From Streptomyces sp. GESEQ-35 (GTDB lineage Bacteria > Actinomycetota > Actinomycetes > Streptomycetales > Streptomycetaceae), in assembly GCF_017948485.1 (NCBI RefSeq), contig NZ_JAFFSX010000002.1:729191-793190 (forward strand): a stretch of 64,000 nt of DNA. Direction: 5' to 3'. The position numbers and the translations under genes were made by a program. The notes under the pieces were generated by a model. That model ran no database searches, was not told the origin of the DNA, and saw nothing but the letters and a program-made list of their open reading frames with translations. Shown one piece after another: positions 18,631-27,992 of the stretch. Each line of letters starts with the position of its first letter. The stretch's first letter is position 1.

Positions 18631-19332
18631 ATGACCGACTCACCGGTCGCGCTCATCACGGGTGGTGGCAGCGGCATCGGCGCCGCGGTCGCGCGGCAGC
18701 TGCTGGACGCGGGGCACCGGGTTGCCGTCACCGGCCGCGGCGAGGAACGGCTGAGCGGCTTCGCCGACGAACTCGGCAACCCCGAGGGCCTGTTGACGAT
18801 CACCGGCAACGCGGCCGACTACGACCAGGTGCGCGGGGCCGTCGAGGCCACGCTGAAGGAGTTCGGGCGGCTCGACACGGTCGTCGCCAACGCCGGTTTC
18901 GCCACCCACGACTCGGTCGCCGAGGGCGATCCCGCCGGGTGGACCGAGATGGTGCTGACCAATGTGCTCGGCCCGGCGCTGCTCGTCCGCGCGTCCGTCG
19001 ACGCCCTGAAGGAGACCCGGGGCCGGATTGTGCTGGTCGGGAGCGTCGCCGGGTTCGTGAACACGCCGGGCAACATCTACGGGGCGACGAAATGGGCGGT
19101 GACCGGGCTCGCCGAGAACACCCGGCGACAGGTCACCGAGTGGGGCGTCGGCGTGACCCTGATCGCGCCGGGCCGTGTGGAGACGCCGTTCTGGGACGGC
19201 TACGGCAGTCTGCCGCCCGGACATCTCCTGACCGCCGACCAGATCGCCGAGTCGGTCGTGTGGGCGATCCGGCAGCCGGCTGGAGTCGACATCAACACCG
19301 TGGTCGTACGGCCGATCGGGCAGCCCAACTGA
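18631..19332 (+). CDS. Short-chain dehydrogenase/reductase
   Basis: 233-aa NAD(P)-dependent oxidoreductase of the classical SDR family. The TGGGSGIG cofactor motif is near the N-terminus (residues 10-17), NAGF follows the central strands, and the catalytic Ser (VGSVAGF) and Tyr/Lys (YGATK) are all present. The length is normal. The ATG is preceded by GCAGGGGGAGACC. The substrate cannot be told. A palindrome lies 43 bp upstream. The gene is convergent with an aldo/keto reductase, with a strong hairpin between them. Confidence 0.88.
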   Translation: MTDSPVALITGGGSGIGAAVARQLLDAGHRVAVTGRGEERLSGFADELGNPEGLLTITGNAADYDQVRGAVEATLKEFGRLDTVVANAGFATHDSVAEGDPAGWTEMVLTNVLGPALLVRASVDALKETRGRIVLVGSVAGFVNTPGNIYGATKWAVTGLAENTRRQVTEWGVGVTLIAPGRVETPFWDGYGSLPPGHLLTADQIAESVVWAIRQPAGVDINTVVVRPIGQPN

Positions 19333-19338
19333 CCCTGC

Positions 19339-19366
19339 GCGGGCGGCCCGTCAACGGGCCGCCCGC
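19339..19366. terminator. Bidirectional terminator between SDR and aldo/keto reductase
   Basis: Perfect 12-bp stem GCGGGCGGCCCG / CGGGCCGCCCGC with a TCAA tetraloop, between two convergent stop codons. Confidence 0.85.
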
Positions 19367-19382
19367 CGGGTGCCGCTCAGCT

Positions 19383-20213
19383 TCACTCGGTCGTGGCCGG
19401 GTCCGGACCGATCCGCCGGTCCTCGTTCAGCGCGCTGATCGCCGCCAGGTCCTCGGTGTCCAGGCTGAAGTCGAAGACCTCGATGTTCTCCTTGATCCGG
19501 GACGGCGTCACGGACTTGGGGATCACCACGTTGCCGAGCTGGACGTGCCAGCGCAGCACGACCTGAGCCGGGGTGCGGCCGTGCTTCTGCGCGATGGCCA
19601 CGACCGCCGGAACCTCCAGCAGACCCCTGCCGGAGCCGAGCGGCGACCAGGCCTCGGTGGCGATGCCCTGCTCCGCGTGGTACTCGCGGGAAGCGTGCTG
19701 CTGGAGGTGCGGGTGCAGCTCGATCTGGTTGACCGCCGGAATGACCGACGTCTCGCCGATCAGACGCTCCAGGTGCTCGGGCAGGAAGTTGGAGACGCCG
19801 ATGGCACGGACCCGGCCGTCGGCGAGGAGCTTCTCGAACGCCTTGAAGCTGTCGACGAAGTTGCCCGTGGCCGGTCGTGGCCAGTGGATCAGGTACAGAT
19901 CCAGGTGGTCCAGGCCGAGCTTGCGCAGGGACTCGTCGAAGGCGCGCAGGGTGGAGTCGTACCCGTGCTCGCTGTTCCAGAGCTTGGTGGTGACGAAGAG
20001 GTCCTCGCGGGGTATGTCGGAGGCGGTGATCGCCTTGCCGGTGCCCTCTTCATTGCCGTAGATCGCCGCTGTGTCGATGCTGCGGTACCCGGCCTCCAGC
20101 GCCGTCGCGACCGTCTGCTCCGCCTCGTCGTCCGGCACCTGCCAGACGCCGAAGCCCAGCTGGGGCATCTCGACGCCGTTGTTGAGGATGATCGGGGGGA
20201 CCTTGCTGCTCAC
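19383..20213 (-). CDS. Aldo/keto reductase (2,5-diketo-gluconate reductase type)
   Basis: 276-aa NADPH-dependent reductase with the AKR barrel signatures: the DTAAIYGNEEGTGKAI segment supplies catalytic Asp and Tyr, FVTTKLWN the Lys, and LIHWPRP the His. The C-terminal IPKSVTPSRIKENIEVFDF segment forms the cofactor phosphate-binding site. It likely reduces aldehydes or small ketones. The length is typical and no defects are seen. It stands alone between a terminator and the acyl-CoA synthetase gene 121 bp upstream. Confidence 0.9.
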   Translation of the reverse strand: MSSKVPPIILNNGVEMPQLGFGVWQVPDDEAEQTVATALEAGYRSIDTAAIYGNEEGTGKAITASDIPREDLFVTTKLWNSEHGYDSTLRAFDESLRKLGLDHLDLYLIHWPRPATGNFVDSFKAFEKLLADGRVRAIGVSNFLPEHLERLIGETSVIPAVNQIELHPHLQQHASREYHAEQGIATEAWSPLGSGRGLLEVPAVVAIAQKHGRTPAQVVLRWHVQLGNVVIPKSVTPSRIKENIEVFDFSLDTEDLAAISALNEDRRIGPDPATTE

Positions 20214-20334
20214 GCGCTCTCGATCCTTCGGTTGTCGTCAGGTGGTACTGACATCGTCAACGATCACGAGCCGTGATGCATTCCGGACCAGAGAATCCGC
20301 CGGAATGTGTCGTTATCGGTGGTACGGGCCGGTT

Positions 20335-22161
20335 TCAGGCCCGGTACAGCGCCTCGACCTCGTTGGCGTACGCGTTCTCGATCGCCTTGCGCTTGAGCTT
20401 CAGGGACGGCGTCAGCAGCCCGTGCTCCTCGGTGAACGGCTGGGCCAGTATCCGGAACGTACGGATCGACTCGGCCTGCGAGACCAGGGTGTTGGCGGCG
20501 ACCACGGCGCGCCGTACCTCCGTCTCCAGGTCCGCGTCGCGCACCAGCTGGGCCGGGGACATCTGGGGTTTGCCGCGCATCGTCAGCCAGTGCTCGACGG
20601 CCTCCTGGTCGAGGGTGACCAGGGCGGCGACGTACGGGCGGTCGTTGCCGACGACGATGCACTGGGAGACCAGCGGATGGTCCCGTACGCGCTCCTCCAG
20701 CAGGCCGGGCGAGACGCTCTTGCCGCCAGAGGTGACCAGGATCTCCTTCTTGCGGCCGGTGATGGTGAGATAGCCGTCCTCGTCGAGAGAGCCCAGGTCG
20801 CCGGTGGCGAGCCAGCCGTCGTGCAGGGTCTCGTCGGTGGCCTTCTTGTTGTTGAGGTAGCCCTGGAAGACGTTGGCGCCGTGCAGCCAGATCTCGCCGT
20901 CGTCCGCGATGTGCACGGTCATACCGGGGATGGGCTGCCCGACGGTGCCGTAACGGGTGCGCTCGGGCGGGTTGGCGGTGGCGGCCGCCGTCGACTCGGT
21001 GAGGCCGTAGCCCTCGTAGATGTGCACGCCCGCGCCCGCGAAGAACAGCCCGAGCCGCCGGTCCATCGCCGAGCCGCCGGTCATCGCGTGCCGGATGCGG
21101 CCGCCCATTGCCGTCCGGATCTTGGCGTAGACGAGCTTGTCGAACAGCTGGTGCTGCATGCGCAGTGCTGCCGAGGGGCCGGGCCCGAGGCCCCAGGCCT
21201 TGGCCTCCACGGCGTCCGCGTACTTCACGGCGATCTCGACGGCCTTCTCGAAGGGCCCCGCCTTGCCCTCCCGCTGGGCCTTGCGGCGGGAGGCGTTGAA
21301 GACCTTCTCGAAGATGTACGGCACGCCGAGGAAGAAGGTCGGCTTGAAGGCGGCCAGGTCGGGAAGGAGGGCGGCCGCGTTCATCTGCGGCTGGTGGCCG
21401 AACTTGACCTTGCCACGGATCGCGGCCACCTGCACCATCCGCCCGAAGACATGCGCGAGCGGCAGGAACAGCAGGGTGGCCGCCTCGTCGCCCTTCTTGG
21501 AGTGGAACACCGACTCCCAGCGCTCGATGACCGTGTCCGCCTCGTACATGAAGTTGCCGTGCGTGATGACACAGCCCTTGGGGCGGCCCGTCGTCCCCGA
21601 GGTGTAGATGATCGTGGCGACCGAGTCGGGGGTGACCGCCTGCCGGTGCCGGTGCACGATCTCGTCCTCGATGTGGGCGCCGGCGTCGTACAGCTCCTGC
21701 ACGGCCCCGGCGTCGAGCTGCCACAGCTGACGCAGTTGCGGCAGCCGGTCGATGACGGTGGCGATCGTCATCGCGTGGTCCTCGTGCTCCACGATCGCGG
21801 CCGTGCACTCGGCGTCGTACAGCGCCCAGAAGCACTGCTCGGCCGAGGACGTGGGATAGACCGGCACCACCTGGGCGCCGATCGTCCACAACGCGAAGTC
21901 GAAGAGCGTCCACTCGTAACGCGTGGGGGACATGATCGCGACCCGGTCGCCGAACCGGATGCCTCGGGCAAGCAAACCCTTGGCGAGAGCCAGTACTTCG
22001 TCACGGAACTCGGCGGCGGTGACATCCCGCCACCGGCCCTGCTCGTCCTTGCGGCCGAGCGCGATGTACAGCGGGTCCTCCTGGGCGTGCTGAAACACGA
22101 CATCGGCCAGTCCGCCCACCGGCGGTGCCAACGCCAACGGAGGGTTGGTGAACTCGCGCAA
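20335..22161 (-). CDS. Long-chain fatty acid--CoA ligase (AMP-forming)
   Basis: 608-aa acyl-CoA synthetase that activates fatty acids through an acyl-adenylate. The AMP-binding P-loop YTSGTTGRPKGCVITHGN, the GYGLTEST motif and the C-terminal LATGDLGSLDEDGYLTITGRKKE signature region are all present. The C-terminus has the extended region of FadD15-type enzymes (LKLKRKAIENAYANEVEALY). No signal or membrane segment. It is monocistronic by spacing. Confidence 0.9.
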   Translation of the reverse strand: MREFTNPPLALAPPVGGLADVVFQHAQEDPLYIALGRKDEQGRWRDVTAAEFRDEVLALAKGLLARGIRFGDRVAIMSPTRYEWTLFDFALWTIGAQVVPVYPTSSAEQCFWALYDAECTAAIVEHEDHAMTIATVIDRLPQLRQLWQLDAGAVQELYDAGAHIEDEIVHRHRQAVTPDSVATIIYTSGTTGRPKGCVITHGNFMYEADTVIERWESVFHSKKGDEAATLLFLPLAHVFGRMVQVAAIRGKVKFGHQPQMNAAALLPDLAAFKPTFFLGVPYIFEKVFNASRRKAQREGKAGPFEKAVEIAVKYADAVEAKAWGLGPGPSAALRMQHQLFDKLVYAKIRTAMGGRIRHAMTGGSAMDRRLGLFFAGAGVHIYEGYGLTESTAAATANPPERTRYGTVGQPIPGMTVHIADDGEIWLHGANVFQGYLNNKKATDETLHDGWLATGDLGSLDEDGYLTITGRKKEILVTSGGKSVSPGLLEERVRDHPLVSQCIVVGNDRPYVAALVTLDQEAVEHWLTMRGKPQMSPAQLVRDADLETEVRRAVVAANTLVSQAESIRTFRILAQPFTEEHGLLTPSLKLKRKAIENAYANEVEALYRA

Positions 22162-22271
22162 ACCCCGCTCCCCGCTCCTGGTGACGCTCCGCAGGCCGTG
22201 AAAGCTACCCCACCCGGGAGCGGGGCGGGAGGGGGGTCGAAACGGAGCAACATTCAGATACGCCCTGGTCG

Positions 22272-22310
22272 GTGTCCGAAAATGCGCTCACATAGGGAAG
22301 GGTCGGACAC
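22272..22310. promoter_or_regulatory. Inverted repeat in the gap upstream of the acyl-CoA synthetase
   Basis: GTGTCCGA (22272-22279) and TCGGACAC (22303-22310) form an 8-bp inverted repeat with a 23-nt spacer, in the 226-bp gap between the acyl-CoA synthetase start and the MFS remnant. It could be an operator; nothing else is recognisable in this gap. Confidence 0.3.
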
Positions 22311-22387
22311 TTTCCTTACGGTTGAGTAAGTTTCGGTGCCGTAATCTCCACGGAATCTGTACGGCACGATTACGGCATTGGGCGACG

Positions 22388-22861
22388 TCAGCTCCGGTGT
22401 GCGGCCTGCTCTTCTGTCAGCGTCGGCGCGGGCGTATTCGTCACTCCGCCCGGTGTCCTGACCAGGGCGAGGACGAGCACTCCGGCCGCCATCGCCGCGC
22501 AACCGGCCACCCCCGCCGCCGAGTTGAGCACCTCGGCGAACCCCTCGTGCAGGGTGTGCCCGGGGAAGGCGCCGTACAGCGCTCCGGCGCCGCCGCCCGC
22601 GATACCGGGCGACACCAGACCCGTACCGACGCCCACGAGGATCAGCCCGGGGGTCAGGGCGCCCGCCGTAGCCCGCCCCGATGGTGATCCGCGTCGGCAC
22701 GCCGTGCAGCAGCCGCGCACCGGGCTCATCCCGAGCAGGGTCTGTAGCCAGATCGACGTGTACACCATGACACCGAAGGCCGCGGCGTTGAAGGCGAGCG
22801 CACCCGCCATGACCCCGGAGAACGCCGGCTTCAGGAACAGCCTGAGATCCAGCCGGGTCAT
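22388..22861 (-). pseudogene. Remnant of a DHA2-type MFS drug transporter
   Basis: The frame starts within a transporter (FLKPAFSGVMAGALAFNA, then VYTSIWLQTLLGMSP, the typical start of the second half of 14-TM EmrB/QacA transporters) and ends with a normal-looking C-terminal helix region. In the middle the frame is broken: the expected LLHGVPTRITIGAG segment reads in another frame, and the central part of the domain is compressed. At least one deletion or frameshift has occurred and the N-terminal half is gone. It abuts a LysR regulator and is not expected to function. Confidence 0.75.
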
Positions 22862-22873
22862 GCAGCTGACGTA

Positions 22874-23761
22874 TCAGAAGCCCTTCCGCTGACGCCGGTG
22901 CAGTCGGTCGCCGCCCCCCAGGATCGCCGCGGCGAGGGCGTCGGCCGCGCCGTGGGCGGAGGTGCGGTGACGGCCGTGGACCAGGACGAAGTCGACCTGG
23001 CCCAGTTCCGGCAGGCCCGCCCGCTCCGGTACGGGGACCAGGCCCGGCGGGATCAGGCCGCGGGAGTGCGCCATCACACCGAGACCCGCGCGGGCCGCCG
23101 CGACGAGGCCGTTGAGGCTGCCGCTGGTGCAGGCGATGCGCCATTCGCGGCCCTGCCGCTCCAGGGCCTCCAGGGCCAGGGCGCGTGTGATGCCGGGCGG
23201 CGGGTACACGATCAGCGGGACCGGGCGCTCCGGGTCCAGTCGCAGGCGTTCCGCGCCGATCCACACCAGGTCGTCGTGCCAGACGAGTTCGCCGCGCGGG
23301 TCCTCGGGGCGTCGTTTCGCCAGGACCAGATCCAGCTTCCCGGCGGTCAGCTGCTCGTGCAGGGTGCCGGAGAGCTCGACGGTCAGCTCCAGGTCGACTT
23401 CCGGGTGGTCGTGGCGGAAGCCCTCGAGGATCTCCGGCAGCCGGGTCAGCACGAAGTCCTCGGAGGCGCCGAAGCGGAGCCGGCCGCGCACCCGGGTGCC
23501 CGTGAAGAACGCCGTCGCCTGCTCGTGCACCTCGAGGATCCGGCGCGCGAAGCCGAGCATCGCCTCGCCGTCCTCGGTCAGCTCCACGGAGTGGGTGTCG
23601 CGGGTGAACAGCTGCCGTCCGGCGGCGTCCTCCAGCCGCCGTACGTGCTGGCTGACCGTCGACTGGCGCAGCCCGAGCCGCCGGGCGGCCTGCGTGAAGC
23701 TCAGGGTCTGCGCCACCGCGAGGAAGGTGCGCAGATGGGAGGGGTCGTACACGGGACACAC
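22874..23761 (-). CDS. LysR-family transcriptional regulator
   Basis: 295-aa regulator with an N-terminal winged HTH (DPSHLRTFLAVAQTLSFTQA ... STVSQHVRRLE, about residues 6-60) and a substrate-binding domain (about 95-285). It is divergent from a BASS-family transporter, and an inverted repeat with LysR-box spacing lies in the 76-bp gap, so it probably controls that transporter and itself. An MFS remnant follows directly, which may once have been part of the same transport function. Confidence 0.88.
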   Translation of the reverse strand: MCPVYDPSHLRTFLAVAQTLSFTQAARRLGLRQSTVSQHVRRLEDAAGRQLFTRDTHSVELTEDGEAMLGFARRILEVHEQATAFFTGTRVRGRLRFGASEDFVLTRLPEILEGFRHDHPEVDLELTVELSGTLHEQLTAGKLDLVLAKRRPEDPRGELVWHDDLVWIGAERLRLDPERPVPLIVYPPPGITRALALEALERQGREWRIACTSGSLNGLVAAARAGLGVMAHSRGLIPPGLVPVPERAGLPELGQVDFVLVHGRHRTSAHGAADALAAAILGGGDRLHRRQRKGF

Positions 23762-23767
23762 GGTACC

Positions 23768-23784
23768 GCGTTATCGCGAAACGC
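23768..23784. promoter_or_regulatory. LysR-type operator between divergent genes
   Basis: GCGTT-N7-AACGC inverted repeat containing a T-N11-A arrangement, as expected for LysR binding, between the divergent lysR and BASS transporter genes. Confidence 0.5.
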
Positions 23785-23837
23785 AATGACAGTCAGAGCG
23801 GTATGACGGATTCCCGATCAGCTCGCGGAGGAGGACG

Positions 23838-24926
23838 ATGGAGCGGGGACCTGTTGGCCCCGTACCGCCCGAGAGAAAGAGTCAGTTGAGCACCGTGAAA
23901 CGCCTGAGTTGGCCGAGTTGGATGCCGATCGACCCCTACATCCTGCTACTGCTCGGGACAGTCGGGCTCGCCGCTCTCCTCCCGGCGCGCGGGACGGGCG
24001 CCGACGTCGCCTCGGGTGCCTCCACGGCCGCGATCGCCTTCCTCTTCTTCCTGTACGGGGCCCGGCTGTCGACGCGCGAGGCGCTGGACGGGCTCAAGCA
24101 CTGGCGGCTCCATGTCACGGTCCTGGCGTGCACCTTCATGATCTTCCCGTTGCTCGGTCTGGCGGCCCGCGGGTTCGTCCCGGTGCTGCTGTCGGACCCC
24201 CTCTATCAGGGCCTGCTCTTCCTCACGCTCGTCCCGTCGACCATCCAGTCGTCGATCGCGTTCACCTCGATGGCCCGGGGCAATGTGCCCGCCGCGATCT
24301 GCGCGGGCTCCTTCTCCTCGCTCGTCGGCATCGTGATCACCCCGCTTCTCGCGGCCTCGCTGCTGGGCAGCAGCGGCGGCTTCTCCGCGGACTCACTGAT
24401 CAAGATCGTGCTCCAGCTCCTGGTGCCGTTCCTCGCAGGGCAGGTCCTGCGGCGCTGGATCGGGGGGTTCGTCGCCCGGCACAAGAGGGTGCTCGGGCTC
24501 GTCGACCGCGGGTCGATCCTCCTGGTCGTCTACACGGCGTTCAGCGAGGGCATGGTGCAGGGCATCTGGCATCAGGTGAGCCCGGCCCGGCTGGCCGGTC
24601 TGCTCGTCGTCGAGGCCCTGCTGCTCGCCGTGATGCTCGCCCTGACCTGGTACGGCGCCAAGGCGCTGCGCTTCGACCGCGGGGACCGGATCGCGATCCA
24701 GTTCGCCGGGTCGAAGAAGTCCCTCGCCTCCGGACTGCCCATGGCGAGCGTCCTGTTCGGTGCGCATGCCTCGCTTGCGGTGCTGCCGCTGATGCTCTTC
24801 CACCAGATGCAGCTGATGGTGTGCGCGGTGATCGCCAAGCGCCGGTCGCACGACAAGGTGCTCAGTCCGCCGGTGCCAGCCGAAGAGTCACGAATCGCGG
24901 TCGGTACAGGGAGACGTTCCGGCTGA
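23838..24926 (+). CDS. Bile acid:sodium symporter (BASS) family transporter
   Basis: 362-aa polytopic membrane protein with about nine to ten hydrophobic segments, resembling YfeH/SBF-like proteins. The segment FLTLVPSTIQSSIAFTSMA and the late segment FAGSKKSLASGLPMA are characteristic of the SBF-like group. Likely a Na+-coupled organic anion symporter; the substrate is unknown. The ATG at 23838 follows GGAGGAGG; a TTG at 23886 is a less likely start. The 3' end overlaps the convergent DUF4185-like gene by 65 bp. Confidence 0.82.
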   Translation: MERGPVGPVPPERKSQLSTVKRLSWPSWMPIDPYILLLLGTVGLAALLPARGTGADVASGASTAAIAFLFFLYGARLSTREALDGLKHWRLHVTVLACTFMIFPLLGLAARGFVPVLLSDPLYQGLLFLTLVPSTIQSSIAFTSMARGNVPAAICAGSFSSLVGIVITPLLAASLLGSSGGFSADSLIKIVLQLLVPFLAGQVLRRWIGGFVARHKRVLGLVDRGSILLVVYTAFSEGMVQGIWHQVSPARLAGLLVVEALLLAVMLALTWYGAKALRFDRGDRIAIQFAGSKKSLASGLPMASVLFGAHASLAVLPLMLFHQMQLMVCAVIAKRRSHDKVLSPPVPAEESRIAVGTGRRSG

Positions 24927-26079
24927 GCTGAGCTGCCGCGCCGCCGCTCGGGTCGAGCCAGTTGACGTCGTAGCTGAGCACCAGCCGCCCGTCACCGCTC
25001 AGTTCGGTGTGGGCCTGCGGGTTGTAGGCGGCGACCTGGCCGTCGGGCAGTGAGGGGCTGAAGTCCCGGGTCGGCCCGTGCCAGGGCCCGGTGGGGGAGC
25101 AGGCCCAGTACGACGTGACGGTGGTCAGACCCTTGGCGCCCGCCGCCATGGTGAACAGGACGTACGTCCCGTCCGCGCGCACCACCGAGAACGCGCTGCC
25201 CACCCCGTCGCCCAGCACCGTGCGCGGGACGGCACCGGCCGCCCACTCGGACCCGTTCCAGTACTGCCAGGCGCCCGGCTCGGCGAGCCTGCCCGCGGGC
25301 ACCCGCGCCACATACGCCGACGAGGCGGGGCGGGACGCCGCCTGGCCGTCGTCGCCGCCGAAGACGTACGTCCAGCCGTCCTCCTGGACCAGCGTCGTGC
25401 CGAACAGGACCCGCCGGGAGGGATCGGGGACCAACCGCTGGTCGAGCACCGGGACGACCGACTCGACCCGCAGGTCGGGCAGGGACAGCGTGGCGACCTC
25501 GGTGGCGGTGGGCACGCCGTAGATCCAGGGTGACTGGCCCGCCGTCCGCACCCACAGCAGCACCCGGACGACCTGCTCCGACGAGCCGGGCGAGCGGGGC
25601 TCGACCTGCGCGGCGACCGGCCACCGCCACTCGTTCGGGGCCGGATCGGGGAAGAGGGGCGCGGGGAGGGTGCTCTGGAGCCGCCCGCCACGCATCACCA
25701 CCGCCGAGTTGCGGACCAGCGGCGCCGTCGTGTCGCGCCAGGCGTACGACTCGCCGACCGGGTTGGGCGGCGCGTACACCCGACCGAGATAGGTGTCCGA
25801 GAACAGCCACAGCAGCCGGCCGTCCGGCAGCCGCACCGAGTGGGTGCCGTCGCCGCCGGTCCAGTCGTCCGCGCGGGTCGCGTCGTCGCCGTAGCGGGCG
25901 AACTCGCCGGTGAGCCGCCGGTCCGCCGACCAGGAACCCACCGCCCGGGACGGGCACGCGCCGCCGCCCTCCCGGTCGCCGTCCGGGAGGGCGGTGAGCA
26001 GTACGGCCGCGAGCACCAGGGCCAGCAACAGGCCGAGCCCGGTCCCCGTCCGCTGTCGCGCTCGTACGTCGTCGGGCAC
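24862..26079 (-). CDS. Exported DUF4185-like beta-propeller protein
   Basis: 405-aa secreted or membrane-anchored protein of unknown activity. A GTG start gives MPDDVRARQRTG followed by one hydrophobic segment (GLLLALVLAAVLLTALP), then a domain with DGTHSVRLPDGRLLWLFSDTY near the N-terminus and FGGDDGQAA in the middle, resembling DUF4185/DUF5005 propellers related to glycan-active proteins. It starts 11 bp beyond the stop of the sialidase gene, suggesting an operon and a shared glycan substrate. Its 3' end overlaps the convergent transporter gene by 65 bp. The function is inferred only from fold and context. Confidence 0.7.
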   Translation of the reverse strand: MPDDVRARQRTGTGLGLLLALVLAAVLLTALPDGDREGGGACPSRAVGSWSADRRLTGEFARYGDDATRADDWTGGDGTHSVRLPDGRLLWLFSDTYLGRVYAPPNPVGESYAWRDTTAPLVRNSAVVMRGGRLQSTLPAPLFPDPAPNEWRWPVAAQVEPRSPGSSEQVVRVLLWVRTAGQSPWIYGVPTATEVATLSLPDLRVESVVPVLDQRLVPDPSRRVLFGTTLVQEDGWTYVFGGDDGQAASRPASSAYVARVPAGRLAEPGAWQYWNGSEWAAGAVPRTVLGDGVGSAFSVVRADGTYVLFTMAAGAKGLTTVTSYWACSPTGPWHGPTRDFSPSLPDGQVAAYNPQAHTELSGDGRLVLSYDVNWLDPSGGAAAQLSRNVSLYRPRFVTLRLAPAD

Positions 26080-26090
26080 GCCCCGCGACG

Positions 26091-27992
26091 TTAGTCGCTG
26101 CCGGTGACCTGGTCCATGGGCAGCCACAGGACGGTGTCGAGAACCGGACCGGTGCCGTCCGTACGGACCTGGGTGATCTCCGTGTCGGTCAGCGCCCGGT
26201 CCCAGACGTGGACGTCGTCGATCGCGCCGGTGAAGAAGGCGCGGCTGTCCATGCGCTGGCCGATGTGCACGCCGAAGGGCGAGTTGCGGCTGACCGAGCC
26301 GGCCACGTCCGCGGTGCTGATCGCCTTGCCGTCCATGAAGAGGGTCAGTGTTCCCCCACCGCGGCGGAACGCCAGGTGGTGCCACCGGCCGTCGTTGTAC
26401 GCGCCGTTGGAATTCACCTCCGCCTTGCGTACGGTCGTCGCACCCTCGCGCGCGGTCATCAGGGCCTGCACGCGTTTGCTCGCGGGCTCGCCGCGCAGCG
26501 TGATGTGCGGCTGGCCGGTCGCGACGCCGCCCATCGACAGCAGCGGCTGCTCGCCGGTCGTGGCGGTGTGGCGGAACCAGAGGGACGCGGTGAAGTCCTT
26601 GGTGCCGATCCGGAGTCCCTCGTGGTACGCCACCCGCACGGCGTCGTCGGAGCCGTCGAAGGCCAGCGCGCCGTCGAACACGCCGTCCGTGGGCTTGGGG
26701 CCGCCGAGCACGGAGGCCGGAGGGGCGAGCAGGGGGGCCTGGTTGGAGGTGGTGGGGTCCGGGCCGCGTTTCGGGGTGAGCCAGTCCTCGGTGAAGCGGG
26801 CGAAGCGGATCTCGTCGCGGGCGTCGACGGCCCCGCCCTCGTACATCAGGCCCACGGTGGTGCCGCTGATGTGCACCAGGTCGGAGTAGCCGGACCAGTC
26901 CCGGGCGACGACCGTGCCACGGTCCACGCTGTCCCAGGTGCTGCCGCCGTCGTAGGAGGAGCGGATCATCATGGTCCGGCGGCGGTCGGGGTCACCGGGG
27001 CAGGCCAGCAGGAGGCGGCTGGTCAGGTTCAGCATCGAGCACTGGACCTGTGGGGCGTAGAGGCCGGGGAGGTCCTCGAAGGACGTGGCGAAGCTGTCGC
27101 CGCCGTCCTGGCTGACGGCCTGGGTGCGGTGGCCGAGGTCGGTGCCGTCCGACTCGCGGCCGCTGACCAGGATCGTGCCGTCGGTGCGTTCGGCCAGCGT
27201 CAGCTCGCCGTTCTTCTGCTCGAAGGTGCCGTCCTCGGCGATCTCCGAGGAGTCGGTGGCGCCGAGCCGCCAGTGGTCGCCGCCGTCGTCGCTGACGATG
27301 AGCGCCGCATGGTTCCGGGTGACCCGGCTGCCATCCCACGTCTCGCCGTTGACGCTGATGACGATCCGCCCCGCGTTCTCACCACGGGTGAGCTGGATGC
27401 CGTGCACGGGCCCCGTGGCGTACCAGGAGTTCCAGTCCTCGGGCAGGATCTCGTCGCTCAGGTCGCGCGGCTCGGACCAGGTACGGCCGTCGTCGTCGCT
27501 GTGCTGAAGATACGGGCTGCGCTCGCAGGGGACGTCGCAGTTCCCGGTGTCCGTGCGGCCCTCGTTGTATGTCTCCGCCAGCAGGATCCGGCCGCTGTCC
27601 TGGTCCACGACCGGTGTCGGATTGCCGTGCGTGTCGCCCACGCCCTCGTTGACCACCTGGAGCGGGCCCCAGGTCTTCCCGCCGTCGGTGGAGCGTTTGA
27701 CGACGATGTCGATGTCGGTGGCGTCACCGCAGTTGAGGACGCGGCCCTCGGCGAACGCGAGCAGCGTGCCCGCGTTGGTGCGCACGATCGCCGGGATCCG
27801 GAAACAGGCGTAGCCGGGGTCCTGCGAGGCCTTGAAGAGGACCTGCTGTTCGAACACCGGGACCTTGGTGGCGGGTTGGGCGTGTGCGGGGCTCGGCAGT
27901 GCGGCGGCCGCCGTGGTGACGGCGGCCGCGGTGAGAGTGGATCTCAGAGCCCGGAGGGTGGATCTAAGACGTGCACGAAGACTCGGCGGCAT
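26091..27992 (-). CDS. Secreted sialidase (GH33) with C-terminal LamG domain
   Basis: 633-aa exported exo-alpha-sialidase. Signal peptide about 1-38, catalytic six-bladed propeller about 45-400, LamG-like carbohydrate-binding domain about 425-630. The RIP motif lies in YACFRIPAIV, and Asp-boxes are visible (STDGGKTW, SDDGGDHW, SQDGGDSF, SYDGGSTW). It should release terminal sialic acids from glycoconjugates. It is followed 11 bp later by the DUF4185-like exported protein, so the two probably act together outside the cell. Confidence 0.9.
   Translation of the reverse strand: MPPSLRARLRSTLRALRSTLTAAAVTTAAAALPSPAHAQPATKVPVFEQQVLFKASQDPGYACFRIPAIVRTNAGTLLAFAEGRVLNCGDATDIDIVVKRSTDGGKTWGPLQVVNEGVGDTHGNPTPVVDQDSGRILLAETYNEGRTDTGNCDVPCERSPYLQHSDDDGRTWSEPRDLSDEILPEDWNSWYATGPVHGIQLTRGENAGRIVISVNGETWDGSRVTRNHAALIVSDDGGDHWRLGATDSSEIAEDGTFEQKNGELTLAERTDGTILVSGRESDGTDLGHRTQAVSQDGGDSFATSFEDLPGLYAPQVQCSMLNLTSRLLLACPGDPDRRRTMMIRSSYDGGSTWDSVDRGTVVARDWSGYSDLVHISGTTVGLMYEGGAVDARDEIRFARFTEDWLTPKRGPDPTTSNQAPLLAPPASVLGGPKPTDGVFDGALAFDGSDDAVRVAYHEGLRIGTKDFTASLWFRHTATTGEQPLLSMGGVATGQPHITLRGEPASKRVQALMTAREGATTVRKAEVNSNGAYNDGRWHHLAFRRGGGTLTLFMDGKAISTADVAGSVSRNSPFGVHIGQRMDSRAFFTGAIDDVHVWDRALTDTEITQVRTDGTGPVLDTVLWLPMDQVTGSD

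Noticed and set aside
22254..23786. 510-aa minus-strand frame across the LysR region
   Set aside because: A shadow frame with Arg/Gly/Pro-rich sequence. The LysR gene at 22874-23761 is the real one. The frame was useful only in showing the transporter remnant's frameshift.
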